A stretch of DNA of 35,267 nt from Micromonospora sp. ALFpr18c (GCF_008868155.1 NZ_WBKR01000036.1:1-35267), one strand, 5' to 3'; counted from the first letter of the stretch, positions 18,808-26,892 are shown. Program-made: numbers and translations. The notes: generated by a model from the sequence alone, not told the origin.

Positions 18808-20159
18808 CCAACCCCAACCCGCAGTCGGGCTCTCCGGACAAGGAGCCGGCGAGCGAGGCGCAGGCCGCGCAGAACGCCCTCGGCAACACCGAGCGGGCCA
18901 GCACGACCACCGCGCCGAAGCCGTCCGAGCCGGAGCCGAAGCCGTCCCTGGGCCGGCTGTTCCTGGACAACCTCTGGGCGGCCAACACCTTCACGGTGAC
19001 CCTGCTGTCGCTGGTGCTGGCGGTCGTGGTCGGCGCGGTACTGATGATCATTTCTGATCCGGACGTGCTGCACACCTACTCGTACATCACCGCGCGTCCC
19101 TCCGACGCGTTCAGCGCCAGCTGGACACTGGTGAGCGAGGCGTACGCGAACCTGTTCAAGGGCTCGGTGTTCGACCCGGAGGCGTTCGCCGGCTGGTTGA
19201 ACGGCAGCAACGGCTGGCAGGCCGTGCTGGCGCCGATCTCCGAGACGCTCACCTACGCCGCGCCGCTGGTCTTCACCGGCCTGGCGGTGGCGCTGGCCTT
19301 CCGCGGCGGCCTGTTCAACATCGGCGCGCAGGGCCAGGCCACCATCGGCGTGATCCTGGCGGCGCTGGCCGGCTTCCTGCTGCCGCTGCCGCCCGGCCTG
19401 CACCTGCTGGTGGCGGTGCTGGCCGGCGCCCTGGGTGGTGCGCTCTGGGGGTTCATCCCGGGCATCCTCAAGGCCCGCGCCGGCGCACACGAGGTGATCA
19501 ACACGATCATGCTCAACTACGTCGCCACGTACTTCCTCACCTGGCTGATCGTGCAGAACGGCGTGCAGGACCCGAAGCGCACCGACGCGATCAGCAAGGC
19601 GGTCGACACCTCCGCCCAGCTGCCCCGGCTCCTCGGCGACAACCTGCGGGTGCACGCCGGCATCCTGCTCGCCGTGCTGGCCACCTGGGCGGTCGCCTGG
19701 CTGCTCAACCGCTCCACGCTCGGCTTCGAGCTGCGGGCGGTCGGCGCCAACCCGGACGCCGCCCGGACCGCCGGCATCAGCGTCACCCGGACGTACATCC
19801 TGATCATGGTGTTCTCCGGGATCCTGGCCGGCCTCGGCGGCTCGAACATGGTGCTCGGCTCCACGGCCAGCGCGCTGACCCCGCTGGTGGTCGCGCAGAT
19901 CGGCTTCGACGGCATCCTCGTGGCGCTGCTCGGCCGGGTGAAGCCCTGGGGGGTGCTGCTCGCCGCGCTGCTGTTCGGTGCGCTCCAGGCCGGCGGCAAC
20001 CGGATGCAGTCGTACTCGGGGATCTCGCTGGAGCTGGTGACCGTGCTCCAGGCGCTGATCGTCATCTTCATCGCCGCGCCGGCCCTGGTGAAGGCGATTT
20101 TCCAGCTCCGGGCCGCACGTGCCGCCCGGTTGCAGACGAGCCTGGCGAAGGGCTGGTAA
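18804..20159 (+). CDS. Nucleoside ABC transporter permease, first subunit
   Basis: Inner-membrane permease of the BPD_transp_2 family (YufP/NupB-like). The 451-residue protein has a hydrophilic Pro/Glu-rich N-terminus (about 1-50) and then about eight to ten hydrophobic segments. Recognisable family stretches are [49 protein letters not shown] and [15 protein letters not shown], the last acting as the cytoplasmic coupling loop. ATG 18804 overlaps the ATPase stop (ATGA), so the two are coupled. The long charged N-terminus is unusual compared with the shorter Firmicutes proteins but common in actinobacteria. Confidence 0.9.
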
Positions 20160-20162
20160 CTC

Positions 20163-21443
20163 ATGTCCACCATGGCTGTCCCCGACGTCGCGGTCGCCCC
20201 GGTCGACGAGGGCTTCTGGACCCGTAGCCGCAAGGTCGGCCTCACGCTGCTGGCGCTCGGCCTGTTGGCGGCGGTGCTCTTCGGGGCGCTCGCCACCGAC
20301 CAGCAGGCCCGGTTCACCCTCAGCGACGACGCTGCCGGTGCCGCACTGGAGATCAACGGCACGATCGGCGCGATCCTGTTCGGGATCATCGCGATCGCCG
20401 CGGGCGCGGCGCTGCTCGCCGGGGTGCCGAAGCGCTGGTTCCTGCCCGTGCTCGGCGTCGGGCTGGTCGGCTTCGTGCTCTCGTTCCTCTGCTGGCAGGT
20501 CTCCGCCGCGCCGACCGGGCAGAACTTCATGCCGCTGGTCAACATCATCCGGGGCACGTTCATCCTGGCCCTGCCGCTGATCTTCGGCGCGCTCGCCGGG
20601 GTGCTCTGCGAGCGGTCCGGTGTGGTCAACGTGGCCATCGAGGGTCAGCTGCTGATGGGCGCGTTCAGTGGCGCCCTGTTCGGCAGCATCTCCGGCAGCG
20701 TCTGGGTGGGCCTGGTCGCCGCCGCCGTCGGTGGGGCGTTCATCTCGCTGCTGCTCGCCGTCTTCGCCATCCGCTACCTGGTCGACCAGGTCGTCATCGG
20801 CATCGTGCTGAATCTGCTGGCGGTCGGCGTCACCGGCTTCCTCTACGAGCGGCTGATGCAGACCGACGCGGAGCAGTACAACAGCGCGCCCCGCTTCAGC
20901 AACTGGGAGATCCCGCTGCTCAAGGACATCCCGGTGCTCGGTCCGGCGCTGTTCCGCGGCAACATCTTCCTCTACGTCGGCCTGCTGCTGGTCCTGGTGA
21001 TCCACATCGGGCTGTTCCGCACCCGCTGGGGTCTGCGTACCCGCTCGGTCGGCGAGCACCCGACCGCCGCCGACACGCTCGGCGTCAAGGTGCTGCGGGT
21101 GCGCTACCGCAACGTGCTGCTGGCCGGCGTGGTCGCCGGCATCGGTGGCGCTTCGTACACGCTGGCGCTCTACTCGTTCACCAAGAACATGATCGGCGGC
21201 AAGGGCTTCATCGCGCTGGCCGCGCTGATCTTCGGCCGGTGGAACCCGACCGGGGCGCTGCTCGCCGCGCTCTTCTTCGGGTTCGCCGACCAGCTCGCGA
21301 CCTACCTGAGCGCGATCAACAGCTCGATCCCCAGCCAGTTCCTGGCCATGCTGCCCTACCTGGCCACGATCCTGGCGGTCGCCGGGCTCGTCGGCCGGGT
21401 CCGGGCGCCCGCCGCCGACGGCAAGCCGTACATCAAGGGCTGA
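20163..21443 (+). CDS. Nucleoside ABC transporter permease, second subunit
   Basis: Partner permease (YufQ/NupC-like, BPD_transp_2 family), 426 residues. It has about ten membrane segments: early ones near 27-45, 62-80 and 90-108, then the conserved core ALPLIFGALAGVLCERSGVVNVAIEGQLL, a LVDQVVIGIVLNLLAVGVTGFLYERL segment and the coupling loop RSVGEHPTAADTLGVKVLRVRY. The core length fits the family; the first 120 residues add extra helices. It begins 3 bases after the previous stop. It is the last gene of the importer operon, followed at once by a strong hairpin. Confidence 0.92.
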   Translation: MSTMAVPDVAVAPVDEGFWTRSRKVGLTLLALGLLAAVLFGALATDQQARFTLSDDAAGAALEINGTIGAILFGIIAIAAGAALLAGVPKRWFLPVLGVGLVGFVLSFLCWQVSAAPTGQNFMPLVNIIRGTFILALPLIFGALAGVLCERSGVVNVAIEGQLLMGAFSGALFGSISGSVWVGLVAAAVGGAFISLLLAVFAIRYLVDQVVIGIVLNLLAVGVTGFLYERLMQTDAEQYNSAPRFSNWEIPLLKDIPVLGPALFRGNIFLYVGLLLVLVIHIGLFRTRWGLRTRSVGEHPTAADTLGVKVLRVRYRNVLLAGVVAGIGGASYTLALYSFTKNMIGGKGFIALAALIFGRWNPTGALLAALFFGFADQLATYLSAINSSIPSQFLAMLPYLATILAVAGLVGRVRAPAADGKPYIKG

Positions 21444-21466
21444 CGCCCCGACAACGGCCCCACACG

Positions 21467-21507
21467 CGAAACGGCGGTCGACCGGAACCCGGTCGACCGC
21501 CGTTTCG
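21467..21507. terminator. Strong bidirectional terminator hairpin
   Basis: A perfect 19-bp stem (21467-21485 with 21489-21507) with a three-base AAC loop. It sits 23 bases after the permease stop and 11 bases past the end of the convergent secreted-protein gene. The GAAAC/GTTTC ends give an A/T flank on both strands, so it can serve both transcripts. Confidence 0.9.
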
Positions 21508-21518
21508 TCGTGCGCTGG

Positions 21519-21950
21519 CTAGCAGACCGCAGACGCGTTGTTGTCGAAGTTGACGTTCACGATTTTGCTGGTTCGGTAGTCGAGCACCTGGACATTGGTC
21601 AGGCTCGAGAACCTCGCCCCGGCCCGCACGCCGAACTCGTAGCCCGACTTGCGGAAGGGGTCGGGGTACTCGTACACGAACACGGGGTTACCGCTGTTGT
21701 TGATGATGGACGATGTGTGGTCGACGACCGGGTTGCCGTTGCTGAAGCGGTTGTCGCCAAGATCCTTGTCGCAGCCGCTCACCCGAAAGATCCCACCGCC
21801 GAAGTTCGCAGTCTCGAACAGGCAGACCTCGCCGGACCTGCAGTCATTCGCGCTAGCGGCCTGGGCGCTCGTGGTCGTGGTCAGCGTGAGGCCACCGAGG
21901 GCCACCCCGAAAGCCGTCAGCGTGGCCCCGACTCGTTTTGCGATTCGCAC
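21519..21950 (-). CDS. Secreted protein resembling peptidase inhibitor family I36
   Basis: A 143-residue precursor with a clear Sec signal peptide: positive start VRIAKR, hydrophobic core to about residue 24, and an Ala-x-Ala site SAQA near residue 31. The mature part starts NDCRSGEVCLFETANFGGGI, the pattern of the I36 / beta-gamma-crystallin-like group (SMPI-type inhibitors), with VSGCDKDLGDNRF and SSIINNSG. It has four cysteines (37, 43, 60, 143), enough for two disulfides. GTG 21950 is chosen because AAGGGA is about 6 bases upstream; the frame is open to 22061. Base composition is visibly less GC-rich than neighbours. Protease inhibition is inferred from the fold only. Confidence 0.75.
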   Translation of the reverse strand: MRIAKRVGATLTAFGVALGGLTLTTTTSAQAASANDCRSGEVCLFETANFGGGIFRVSGCDKDLGDNRFSNGNPVVDHTSSIINNSGNPVFVYEYPDPFRKSGYEFGVRAGARFSSLTNVQVLDYRTSKIVNVNFDNNASAVC

Positions 21951-22111
21951 ACAGATCCCTTCGTGATCGTTCGTACGTTTCGCTGCTGGACGGTAACTTC
22001 GCACTCTTGACAACCACTTGATGCGGTAAGCAGGGCATTCGAGGTGGTCTGCGTGCGCCACGCAGCCCTGCCGACCGGCACCCTGGCCGCGTCTGACCTG
22101 CGCTGCTTCGG

Positions 22112-22123
22112 CAGAATGATGGG
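22112..22123 (+). promoter_or_regulatory. Leaderless -10 box of cdd
   Basis: CAGAAT (22112-22117) is followed by 6 bases and ATG 22124, with no ribosome site between. This is the same -10 sequence and near-identical spacing as before trpS. No good -35 box is seen. Confidence 0.4.
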
Positions 22124-22828
22124 ATGACCGAGATCGACTGGGAACGACTTCGCGCCGCCGCCACCGAGGCGATGCGGCACGCGTACGCGCCGTACTCGAC
22201 GTTCCCGGTCGGTGCCGCCGCGCTGGTCGACGACGGCCGCGTGGTGGTCGGTTGCAACGTGGAGAACGCCGCGTACGGGGTGACGCTCTGCGCCGAGTGT
22301 GGGGTCGTGTCCAGCCTGCACGCCACCGGTGGCGGTCGGCTCGTCGCGCTCTCCTGCGTCGACGCGACCGGTGAGCCGTTGATGCCGTGCGGCCGGTGCC
22401 GGCAGCTGCTCTGGGAGCACGGCGGGCCGGAGTGCCTGATCGAGTCGAAGGCCGGCCCGCTGCGGATGGCCGAGTTGCTGCCGCACGCCTTCGGCGTGGA
22501 GGACCTGGAGGCGGTGACCGGCGAGACGCCGTTGCCCGTCGTCCCCGAACGGCTGGCCGCCTGGCGCGGGCGCGGCACCGTCTTCGTGCATCCGGATCTC
22601 GCCGCCGGGCAGCAGGTCTGGACGGCGTACTGGGAGCGGTCGGCCGGCGACGACGCCGGCGCCGAGACCGGGGTGCTGGAGGAGGCGCCGAGCTGGGACG
22701 ACCCGGCCGAGGCGATCACCTGGGGCCTGGCCCGGACGCCCCGCGTGGTGGTGGTGGACGAGACCGGCACGATCTTCTGGGCCGGCGAGGGCGAGCCGCC
22801 GGCGGAGATCCCTGTTCGCTGGAGTTGA
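22124..22828 (+). CDS. cdd: Cytidine deaminase with an extra C-terminal domain
   Basis: Deaminates cytidine and deoxycytidine to uridine forms in pyrimidine salvage. Residues 1-130 are a standard homotetrameric-type Cdd: AYAPYSTFPVGAAAL, NVENAAYG, the zinc ligands Cys56, Cys89 and Cys92 (TLCAECG and MPCGRCRQ) and the proton-shuttle Glu58. Family members normally end at about 130 residues. Here a further 100 or so follow (about 131-234), Trp-rich and acidic, ending AITWGLARTPRVVVVDETGTIFWAGEGEPP. I do not recognise that part; it seems to be a separate small folded domain. The gene stands between the secreted I36-like protein and deoA. Confidence 0.93.
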   Translation: MTEIDWERLRAAATEAMRHAYAPYSTFPVGAAALVDDGRVVVGCNVENAAYGVTLCAECGVVSSLHATGGGRLVALSCVDATGEPLMPCGRCRQLLWEHGGPECLIESKAGPLRMAELLPHAFGVEDLEAVTGETPLPVVPERLAAWRGRGTVFVHPDLAAGQQVWTAYWERSAGDDAGAETGVLEEAPSWDDPAEAITWGLARTPRVVVVDETGTIFWAGEGEPPAEIPVRWS

Positions 22829-22833
22829 GCTTG

Positions 22834-22909
22834 GGGGCGGTGGCCGACCGTGCCCGGCTCCGGGCGGTCAGGCTTGATCCCTCCGCCGGGCACGGTCGGC
22901 CCCCGCCCC
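22834..22909. terminator. Long imperfect hairpin between cdd and deoA
   Basis: A 24-bp stem (22834-22857 with 22886-22909) has a single mismatch (T22841 against C22902) and a 28-base loop. It starts 6 bases after the cdd stop. It is very GC-rich with no T-run. It is either the cdd terminator or an intercistronic control element, since deoA follows in the same direction 56 bases later. Confidence 0.6.
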
Positions 22910-22964
22910 GACGTGGTCACGGGCCGTGGGTCGGGATCTGCAACAGACGAGGAAAGATCTTCTG

Positions 22965-24242
22965 ATGAGTTTTGCTGCTGTTGACGTTATTCGGGTGAAG
23001 CGGGACGGGGGTGTGCTGTCCGACGCGCAGATCGACTGGGTGGTCGACGCGTACACCCGGGGGGTGGTCGCCGACGAGCAGATGTCCGCGCTGGCCATGG
23101 CGATCCTGCTCAACGGCATGACCGGGCCGGAGATCGCCCGGTGGACCGCCGCGATGATCGCCAGCGGTGAACGCCTGGACCTCTCGGCGGTACGCCGGGC
23201 GACCGTCGACAAGCACTCCACCGGCGGCGTCGGCGACAAGATCACTCTGCCGCTCACCCCGCTGGTGGCGGCGTGCGGCGCTGCCGTACCGCAGTTGAGT
23301 GGGCGCGGCCTCGGGCACACCGGCGGCACGCTGGACAAGTTGGAGTCCATCCCGGGCTGGCGGGCCACGGTGAGCAACGACGAGTTCATCGCCCAGCTCG
23401 ACGAGGTCGGCGCGGTGATCTGCGCGGCGGGTGCCGGCCTGGCCCCGGCGGACCGGAAGCTGTACGCGCTGCGGGACGTGACCGGCACGGTGGAGGCGAT
23501 CCCGCTGATCGCCAGCTCGATCATGAGCAAGAAGATCGCCGAGGGCACCGGTGCGCTGGTCCTCGACGTCAAGGTCGGCTCGGGCGCGTTCATGAAGTCC
23601 GTCGACCAGGCGCGCGAGCTGGCCCGGACGATGGTCGAGCTGGGCGGCGCGCACGGGGTGCGGACGGTTGCCCTGCTCACCGACATGTCCACCCCGCTCG
23701 GCCTGGCGATCGGCAACGCGGTCGAGGTGACCGAGTCGGTCGAGGTGCTGGCCGGTGGTGGCCCGGCCGACGTGGTGGAGCTGACGGTCGCCCTGGCCCG
23801 GGAGATGCTCGACGCCGCCGGCCTGCCGGACGTCGATCCCGCGGCGGCGCTGCGCGACGGCCGGGCGATGGACTCGTGGCGGGCGATGATCCGGGCGCAG
23901 GGCGGCGACCCGGACGCGCCGATGCCGACCGCCGCCGAGGTCGAGGTGGTCCGCGCCGAGCAGGACGGGTACGTGGCGGCCGTTGACGCGTACGCCATGG
24001 GGGTTGCCGCGTGGCGTCTCGGCGCGGGCCGCGCCCGCAAGGAGGACCCGGTGAGTGTGCCGGCGGGTGTGGTGCTGCACCGGCGTCCGGGTGACCAGGT
24101 GCGGGCCGGCGACCCGCTGTACGAGTTGCGCGCCGAGGACGCGACGCGGATCCCGGCGGCGCTGGCGGAGGCGGCGCGTGCGGTACGGATCGCGCCGACC
24201 GCGCCGGCGACGACGCCGCTGGTCATCGAGCGGATCGGCTGA
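22965..24242 (+). CDS. deoA: Thymidine phosphorylase
   Basis: Phosphorolysis of thymidine/deoxyuridine to base and deoxyribose-1-phosphate; cytoplasmic homodimer. The 425-residue protein has the N-terminal helical domain (about 1-70), the phosphate-binding KHSTGGVGDK at 83-92 and the family signature SGRGLGHTGGTLDKLE at 112-127. A further block is KLYALRDVTGTVEAIPLIASSIMSKK. A C-terminal PYNP domain (about 345-425) is present. Length is right for the family; some members are general pyrimidine-nucleoside phosphorylases, which sequence alone does not exclude. ATG 22965 has AGGAAAG 8 bases upstream. It works with Cdd and the importer in nucleoside use. Confidence 0.94.
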   Translation: MSFAAVDVIRVKRDGGVLSDAQIDWVVDAYTRGVVADEQMSALAMAILLNGMTGPEIARWTAAMIASGERLDLSAVRRATVDKHSTGGVGDKITLPLTPLVAACGAAVPQLSGRGLGHTGGTLDKLESIPGWRATVSNDEFIAQLDEVGAVICAAGAGLAPADRKLYALRDVTGTVEAIPLIASSIMSKKIAEGTGALVLDVKVGSGAFMKSVDQARELARTMVELGGAHGVRTVALLTDMSTPLGLAIGNAVEVTESVEVLAGGGPADVVELTVALAREMLDAAGLPDVDPAAALRDGRAMDSWRAMIRAQGGDPDAPMPTAAEVEVVRAEQDGYVAAVDAYAMGVAAWRLGAGRARKEDPVSVPAGVVLHRRPGDQVRAGDPLYELRAEDATRIPAALAEAARAVRIAPTAPATTPLVIERIG

Positions 24243-24264
24243 CCGGACGCGGGGCGGGGTGGCG

Positions 24265-24293
24265 TGGTGCCGGTCACCTGGGAGCGCTATTCT
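24265..24293 (+). promoter_or_regulatory. Candidate promoter of the DUF4272-like gene
   Basis: TATTCT (24288-24293) is a clear -10 box in an otherwise GC-rich gap. TGGTGC 17 bases upstream is a weak -35. A leader of about 50 bases would precede GTG 24353. Confidence 0.35.
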
Positions 24294-24352
24294 CCCAGGC
24301 CAAGGGGGGACAGCCGGCCTTGAGCCGTCGCGAGCAGACAGGAATTTGCCCC

Positions 24353-25033
24353 GTGACCGTACCTGCTCCCGATCCTCGTGAGGTGCGTGAGGCGAGCCTG
24401 GACGAGCTGTCCCGGCTCGGCCTGCCGTTGCCCCCGGCCCAGTTTCCGCTCGTGTGGGAGCCGGGTGACGAGATCGAGTTGCGTCCGACGCCGGAGATCG
24501 AGGCGCGGATCGCCGTCCTGCATCTGATCCTGGCCCGCTGTTTCGGGATGCCACCGCAGGCCGCGATGAGCTGGCTGCTCGGTTCGCATCTGGTCGAGAT
24601 GGTCACCCCGCCGGAGTGGCAGTTCGTGATGGGCGGCAGGGGCGACCACCGCTCGTTCGTGCTGCACCACGACGCGCTCTTCGCGCTGGCCTGGGTGCTG
24701 GGGCTGAGCAAGCAGCTCGACCCCACCCTGGCCGTGGACGAGCGGCTGGTGGAGCGGCTGCCGCACATTTCGGAGGGGGAGACGTTCCCCCGCTGGCAGG
24801 CCCGGATCCTCACCGCGCCGCAGCATCCGGCCGACGCCGCCGCGTTGCTCGACCTGCACTACTGCCTGGACTGGGCGTACCTGGAGACGGAGCGCGGCGG
24901 CCGGCGGGCGCCGGGTCTGGTCGACGCGAACGCGATCGGCCAGCGGCGGTGGGCGTTGGAGTGGGCGGTGATCCTGCGCGGGCCGTACCACGACGAGCCG
25001 CCCGGCTGGGAAGAGGTCGACCTCTCCACCTGA
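24353..25033 (+). CDS. DUF4272-like protein of unknown function
   Basis: A 226-residue soluble protein. It shows a helical pattern with EIEARIAVLHLILARCFG near the N-terminus, a central LHHDALFALAWVLGLSKQLD and the C-terminal VDANAIGQRRWALEWAVILRG ending PPGWEEVDLST. The ERR/QRRWAL-W...W--V--T ending resembles DUF4272 proteins, so I offer that family with moderate confidence. No catalytic motif, signal peptide or membrane segment is visible. GTG 24353 is preferred because AGGAA (24340-24344) is 8 bases upstream; TTG 24320 is an in-frame alternative. It lies between deoA and the convergent methyltransferase gene, with only 2 bases between stop codons. Confidence 0.7.
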   Translation: MTVPAPDPREVREASLDELSRLGLPLPPAQFPLVWEPGDEIELRPTPEIEARIAVLHLILARCFGMPPQAAMSWLLGSHLVEMVTPPEWQFVMGGRGDHRSFVLHHDALFALAWVLGLSKQLDPTLAVDERLVERLPHISEGETFPRWQARILTAPQHPADAAALLDLHYCLDWAYLETERGGRRAPGLVDANAIGQRRWALEWAVILRGPYHDEPPGWEEVDLST

Positions 25034-25035
25034 GG

Positions 25036-25890
25036 TCAGCGGGGGCGGTGGGCGTCGAGCCGGACCGCCACGGTCACCCGGACCGGTTCGGGCAGCGCGG
25101 CCACCCGGGCGGCGAGGGCGCCGGGGTCGGTGTGCCAGGCGCTCGGACCCATCCCGACCAGGGTGGCCACCTCGGCGCGGGTCAGCGTCAGTTCGGCCCG
25201 GTGCGTCGTCGAGTCGACCGGGGTGAAGTGCCCGCCGAGGCTGGCGGCCACCCGGTCGGCCTTGTCCGGGTCCACCCGTAACAGGTCGAGGGCGTCCACC
25301 AGTTCGGTGAGGTGGTCGGCGGCGGGCGTGACCACCAGCAGTGTGCCGGCCGGGTCGAGCACCCGGTGGAACTCCGGCCCGTTGCGCGGAGCGAAGACGT
25401 TCAGCAGTACGGCCGTCGAGCCGTCGGCGAGGGGCAGCCGCTGCCAGGTGTCGGCGAGCGCCGCGGCCGCCCGTGGATGCGCCCGGGCCGCGCGGCGCAG
25501 CGCCGGCTTGGAGACGTCCAGGGCCAGACCCACGGCGTCGGGCAGCGCCGCCAGCACCGCGCCGAGATACCGGCCGGTGCCGGCGCCGGCATCCACCACC
25601 AGGGGGTACGCCCCGAAGCCCGCCACCGCCCGCGGCACCGCGTCGGCGAGGGCGCCCGAGATCAGGTCGTAGTGCCCGGCGGCGAGGAAGTCGGCTCGGG
25701 CGGCCACCATCTCGGCGGTGTCCCCGACGTGCGGCGCGCGCCCGGCGAGCAGGTTGACGTACCCCTGCCGGGCGATGTCGAAGCTGTGCCCGCGTGGGCA
25801 GCGCAGCGCCCGGGCGGTGCCGGCGGTCGCCTCGGTCAGGGGCTCGCCGCAGACCGGGCAGCGCAGCTGTCGCAGGATCCGGGGGTCCAC
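25036..25890 (-). CDS. 23S rRNA (guanine-N1) methyltransferase, RlmA/TlrB type
   Basis: SAM-dependent methyltransferase for a guanine in hairpin 35 of 23S rRNA. The 284-residue protein starts with a zinc-binding module (Cys11, Cys14, Cys31, His35: CPVC and CPRGH). RQGYVNLL follows, then the class I SAM motif VVDAGAGTGRY (about 98-108) and NVFAPRN, the usual motif IV of this family. Gram-positive RlmA(II) modifies G748; the close relative TlrB gives tylosin resistance in its producer, so housekeeping and resistance roles cannot be told apart here. The GTG start lies one base after the MarR gene stop, so the two are cotranscribed and the methyltransferase is probably under MarR control. Confidence 0.88.
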   Translation of the reverse strand: MDPRILRQLRCPVCGEPLTEATAGTARALRCPRGHSFDIARQGYVNLLAGRAPHVGDTAEMVAARADFLAAGHYDLISGALADAVPRAVAGFGAYPLVVDAGAGTGRYLGAVLAALPDAVGLALDVSKPALRRAARAHPRAAAALADTWQRLPLADGSTAVLLNVFAPRNGPEFHRVLDPAGTLLVVTPAADHLTELVDALDLLRVDPDKADRVAASLGGHFTPVDSTTHRAELTLTRAEVATLVGMGPSAWHTDPGALAARVAALPEPVRVTVAVRLDAHRPR

Positions 25891-25891
25891 G

Positions 25892-26383
25892 TCAGGTCTC
25901 CGTGCCGCGCCGCGGGCGGGGGGCGCGGCCCTCGGCGAGGTGGTCGACGACCCGGTGGGTGAACGCGCCGAGCGCCTCGACCTCGGCCGGGGTGAGCAGG
26001 TCGAGGAAGTGTCGACGGACGGCCGTCACGTGGCCGGGGGCGGCGGCCTCGATGGCGCCACGGCCGGCGGGGGTGAGCACGACGATCGCGCCGCGGGCGT
26101 CGTCGGGGCATTCCTCGCGGGTGACCAGGCCTCGCTGCTGCATCCGGGTCAGGTGGTGCGAGAGCCGGCTGCGGGACCAGAGCATCCGGTCTGCCAGTTC
26201 GCTGAGGCGCAGTCGTCCCTGGGGTGTTTCGGAGAGGTCGGAGAGCACGTCGTAGTCGGGCTCGGACAGGCCGCCGTCCTGGGTCAGCTCCCGGGCCAGC
26301 TCCAGGTCGAGCAGTCGTCGCATCCGGCGGTAACCCCGCCAGGCGTGGTCCTCCCGGGCGTCCAGCCAGCGTGGCGCGTCCAT
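25892..26383 (-). CDS. MarR-family transcriptional regulator
   Basis: A 163-residue winged-helix regulator. Dimerisation helices are at both ends (WRGYRRMRRLLDLELARELTQ; TPAEVEALGAFTHRVVDHL). The DNA-binding core spans about 45-110, with LRLSELADRMLWSRSRLSHHLTRMQQRGLVTREECPDDARGAIVVLTPAGR, the recognition helix and wing of MarR proteins. ATG 26383 follows TAGGCT by 7 bases on the minus strand, so it is probably leaderless. Upstream lie two identical TGACATGTCA palindromes shared with the divergent oxidoreductase gene. This points to control of itself, the methyltransferase and the oxidoreductase. The ligand is not predictable. Confidence 0.93.
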   Translation of the reverse strand: MDAPRWLDAREDHAWRGYRRMRRLLDLELARELTQDGGLSEPDYDVLSDLSETPQGRLRLSELADRMLWSRSRLSHHLTRMQQRGLVTREECPDDARGAIVVLTPAGRGAIEAAAPGHVTAVRRHFLDLLTPAEVEALGAFTHRVVDHLAEGRAPRPRRGTET

Positions 26384-26390
26384 GCCGCCC

Positions 26391-26449
26391 AGCCTAACGG
26401 CTTGGTTGACATGTCATCGGATCACCCCCTACGGTCGATGACATGTCAA
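26391..26449. promoter_or_regulatory. Divergent MarR-controlled promoter with twin palindromes
   Basis: Plus strand: TTGACA (26406-26411), 18-base spacer, TACGGT (26430-26435), 7 bases, ATG 26443. This is a textbook leaderless promoter. Minus strand: TAGGCT (26396-26391) 7 bases before ATG 26383. Two copies of the perfect palindrome TGACATGTCA lie at 26407-26416 (over the plus -35) and 26439-26448 (over the plus start codon). They are part of a 14-bp inverted repeat, 26406-26419 with 26436-26449. Their centres are 32 bases apart, three helical turns, on one face of the DNA. Confidence 0.85.
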
Positions 26450-26859
26450 CGAACCGGTTGTGGGAACTGTTCGGCACCCGCGGGCGCGGGGTGCTCGTCA
26501 CCCTCCGCCGTGACGGCCGACCCCAACTGTCCAACCTCGACTACCTGGCCGAACCGGGGCTCATCCGGTGCTCGACCGTCGGCGACCGGGCCAAGGCCCG
26601 CAACCTGAGCCGGGATCCCCGAGCGAGCTTCCACGTCACCACCCCCGACGGCGGCGCGTACGCGGTCGCCGAGGGTGCGGCCACCCTCACCCCACCGGCC
26701 GGTGCCGAGGACGACGCCACCGTGCGGGAGCTGGTCGAGGTCTACCGGCGCATCCGCGGCGAGCACCCCGACTGGTCGGAGTACCGGTCGGCCATGGTCG
26801 CCGACGGTCGACTGGTGATCCGGCTCGCCGTCACACACATCTACGGCTGGCCGGGATGA
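26443..26859 (+). CDS. PPOX-class F420-dependent oxidoreductase (flavin/deazaflavin split-barrel protein)
   Basis: A 138-residue split-barrel protein of the pyridoxamine-5'-phosphate-oxidase-like superfamily. The pattern GRGVLVTLRRDGRPQLSNLDYLAEPGLIRCSTVGDRAKARNLSRDPRASFHV is typical of the actinobacterial F420-binding group that reduces or oxidises small molecules. RLVIRLAVTHIYGW ends the barrel. Length is normal. The start ATG 26443 lies inside an operator palindrome, and its message should begin at the A of the ATG. It is divergent from the MarR gene, which most likely represses it. Cofactor choice (F420 versus FMN) and substrate are inferred only at family level. Confidence 0.85.
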   Translation: MSTNRLWELFGTRGRGVLVTLRRDGRPQLSNLDYLAEPGLIRCSTVGDRAKARNLSRDPRASFHVTTPDGGAYAVAEGAATLTPPAGAEDDATVRELVEVYRRIRGEHPDWSEYRSAMVADGRLVIRLAVTHIYGWPG

Positions 26860-26892
26860 GCGGGCTGGCGCTACCGGCCGCAGCGCGCTGAC

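Noticed and set aside
25036..25890. Firm call as an antibiotic resistance gene (tlrB)
   Set aside because: RlmA(II) housekeeping enzymes and TlrB are too close in sequence to separate by eye; only the family is claimed.
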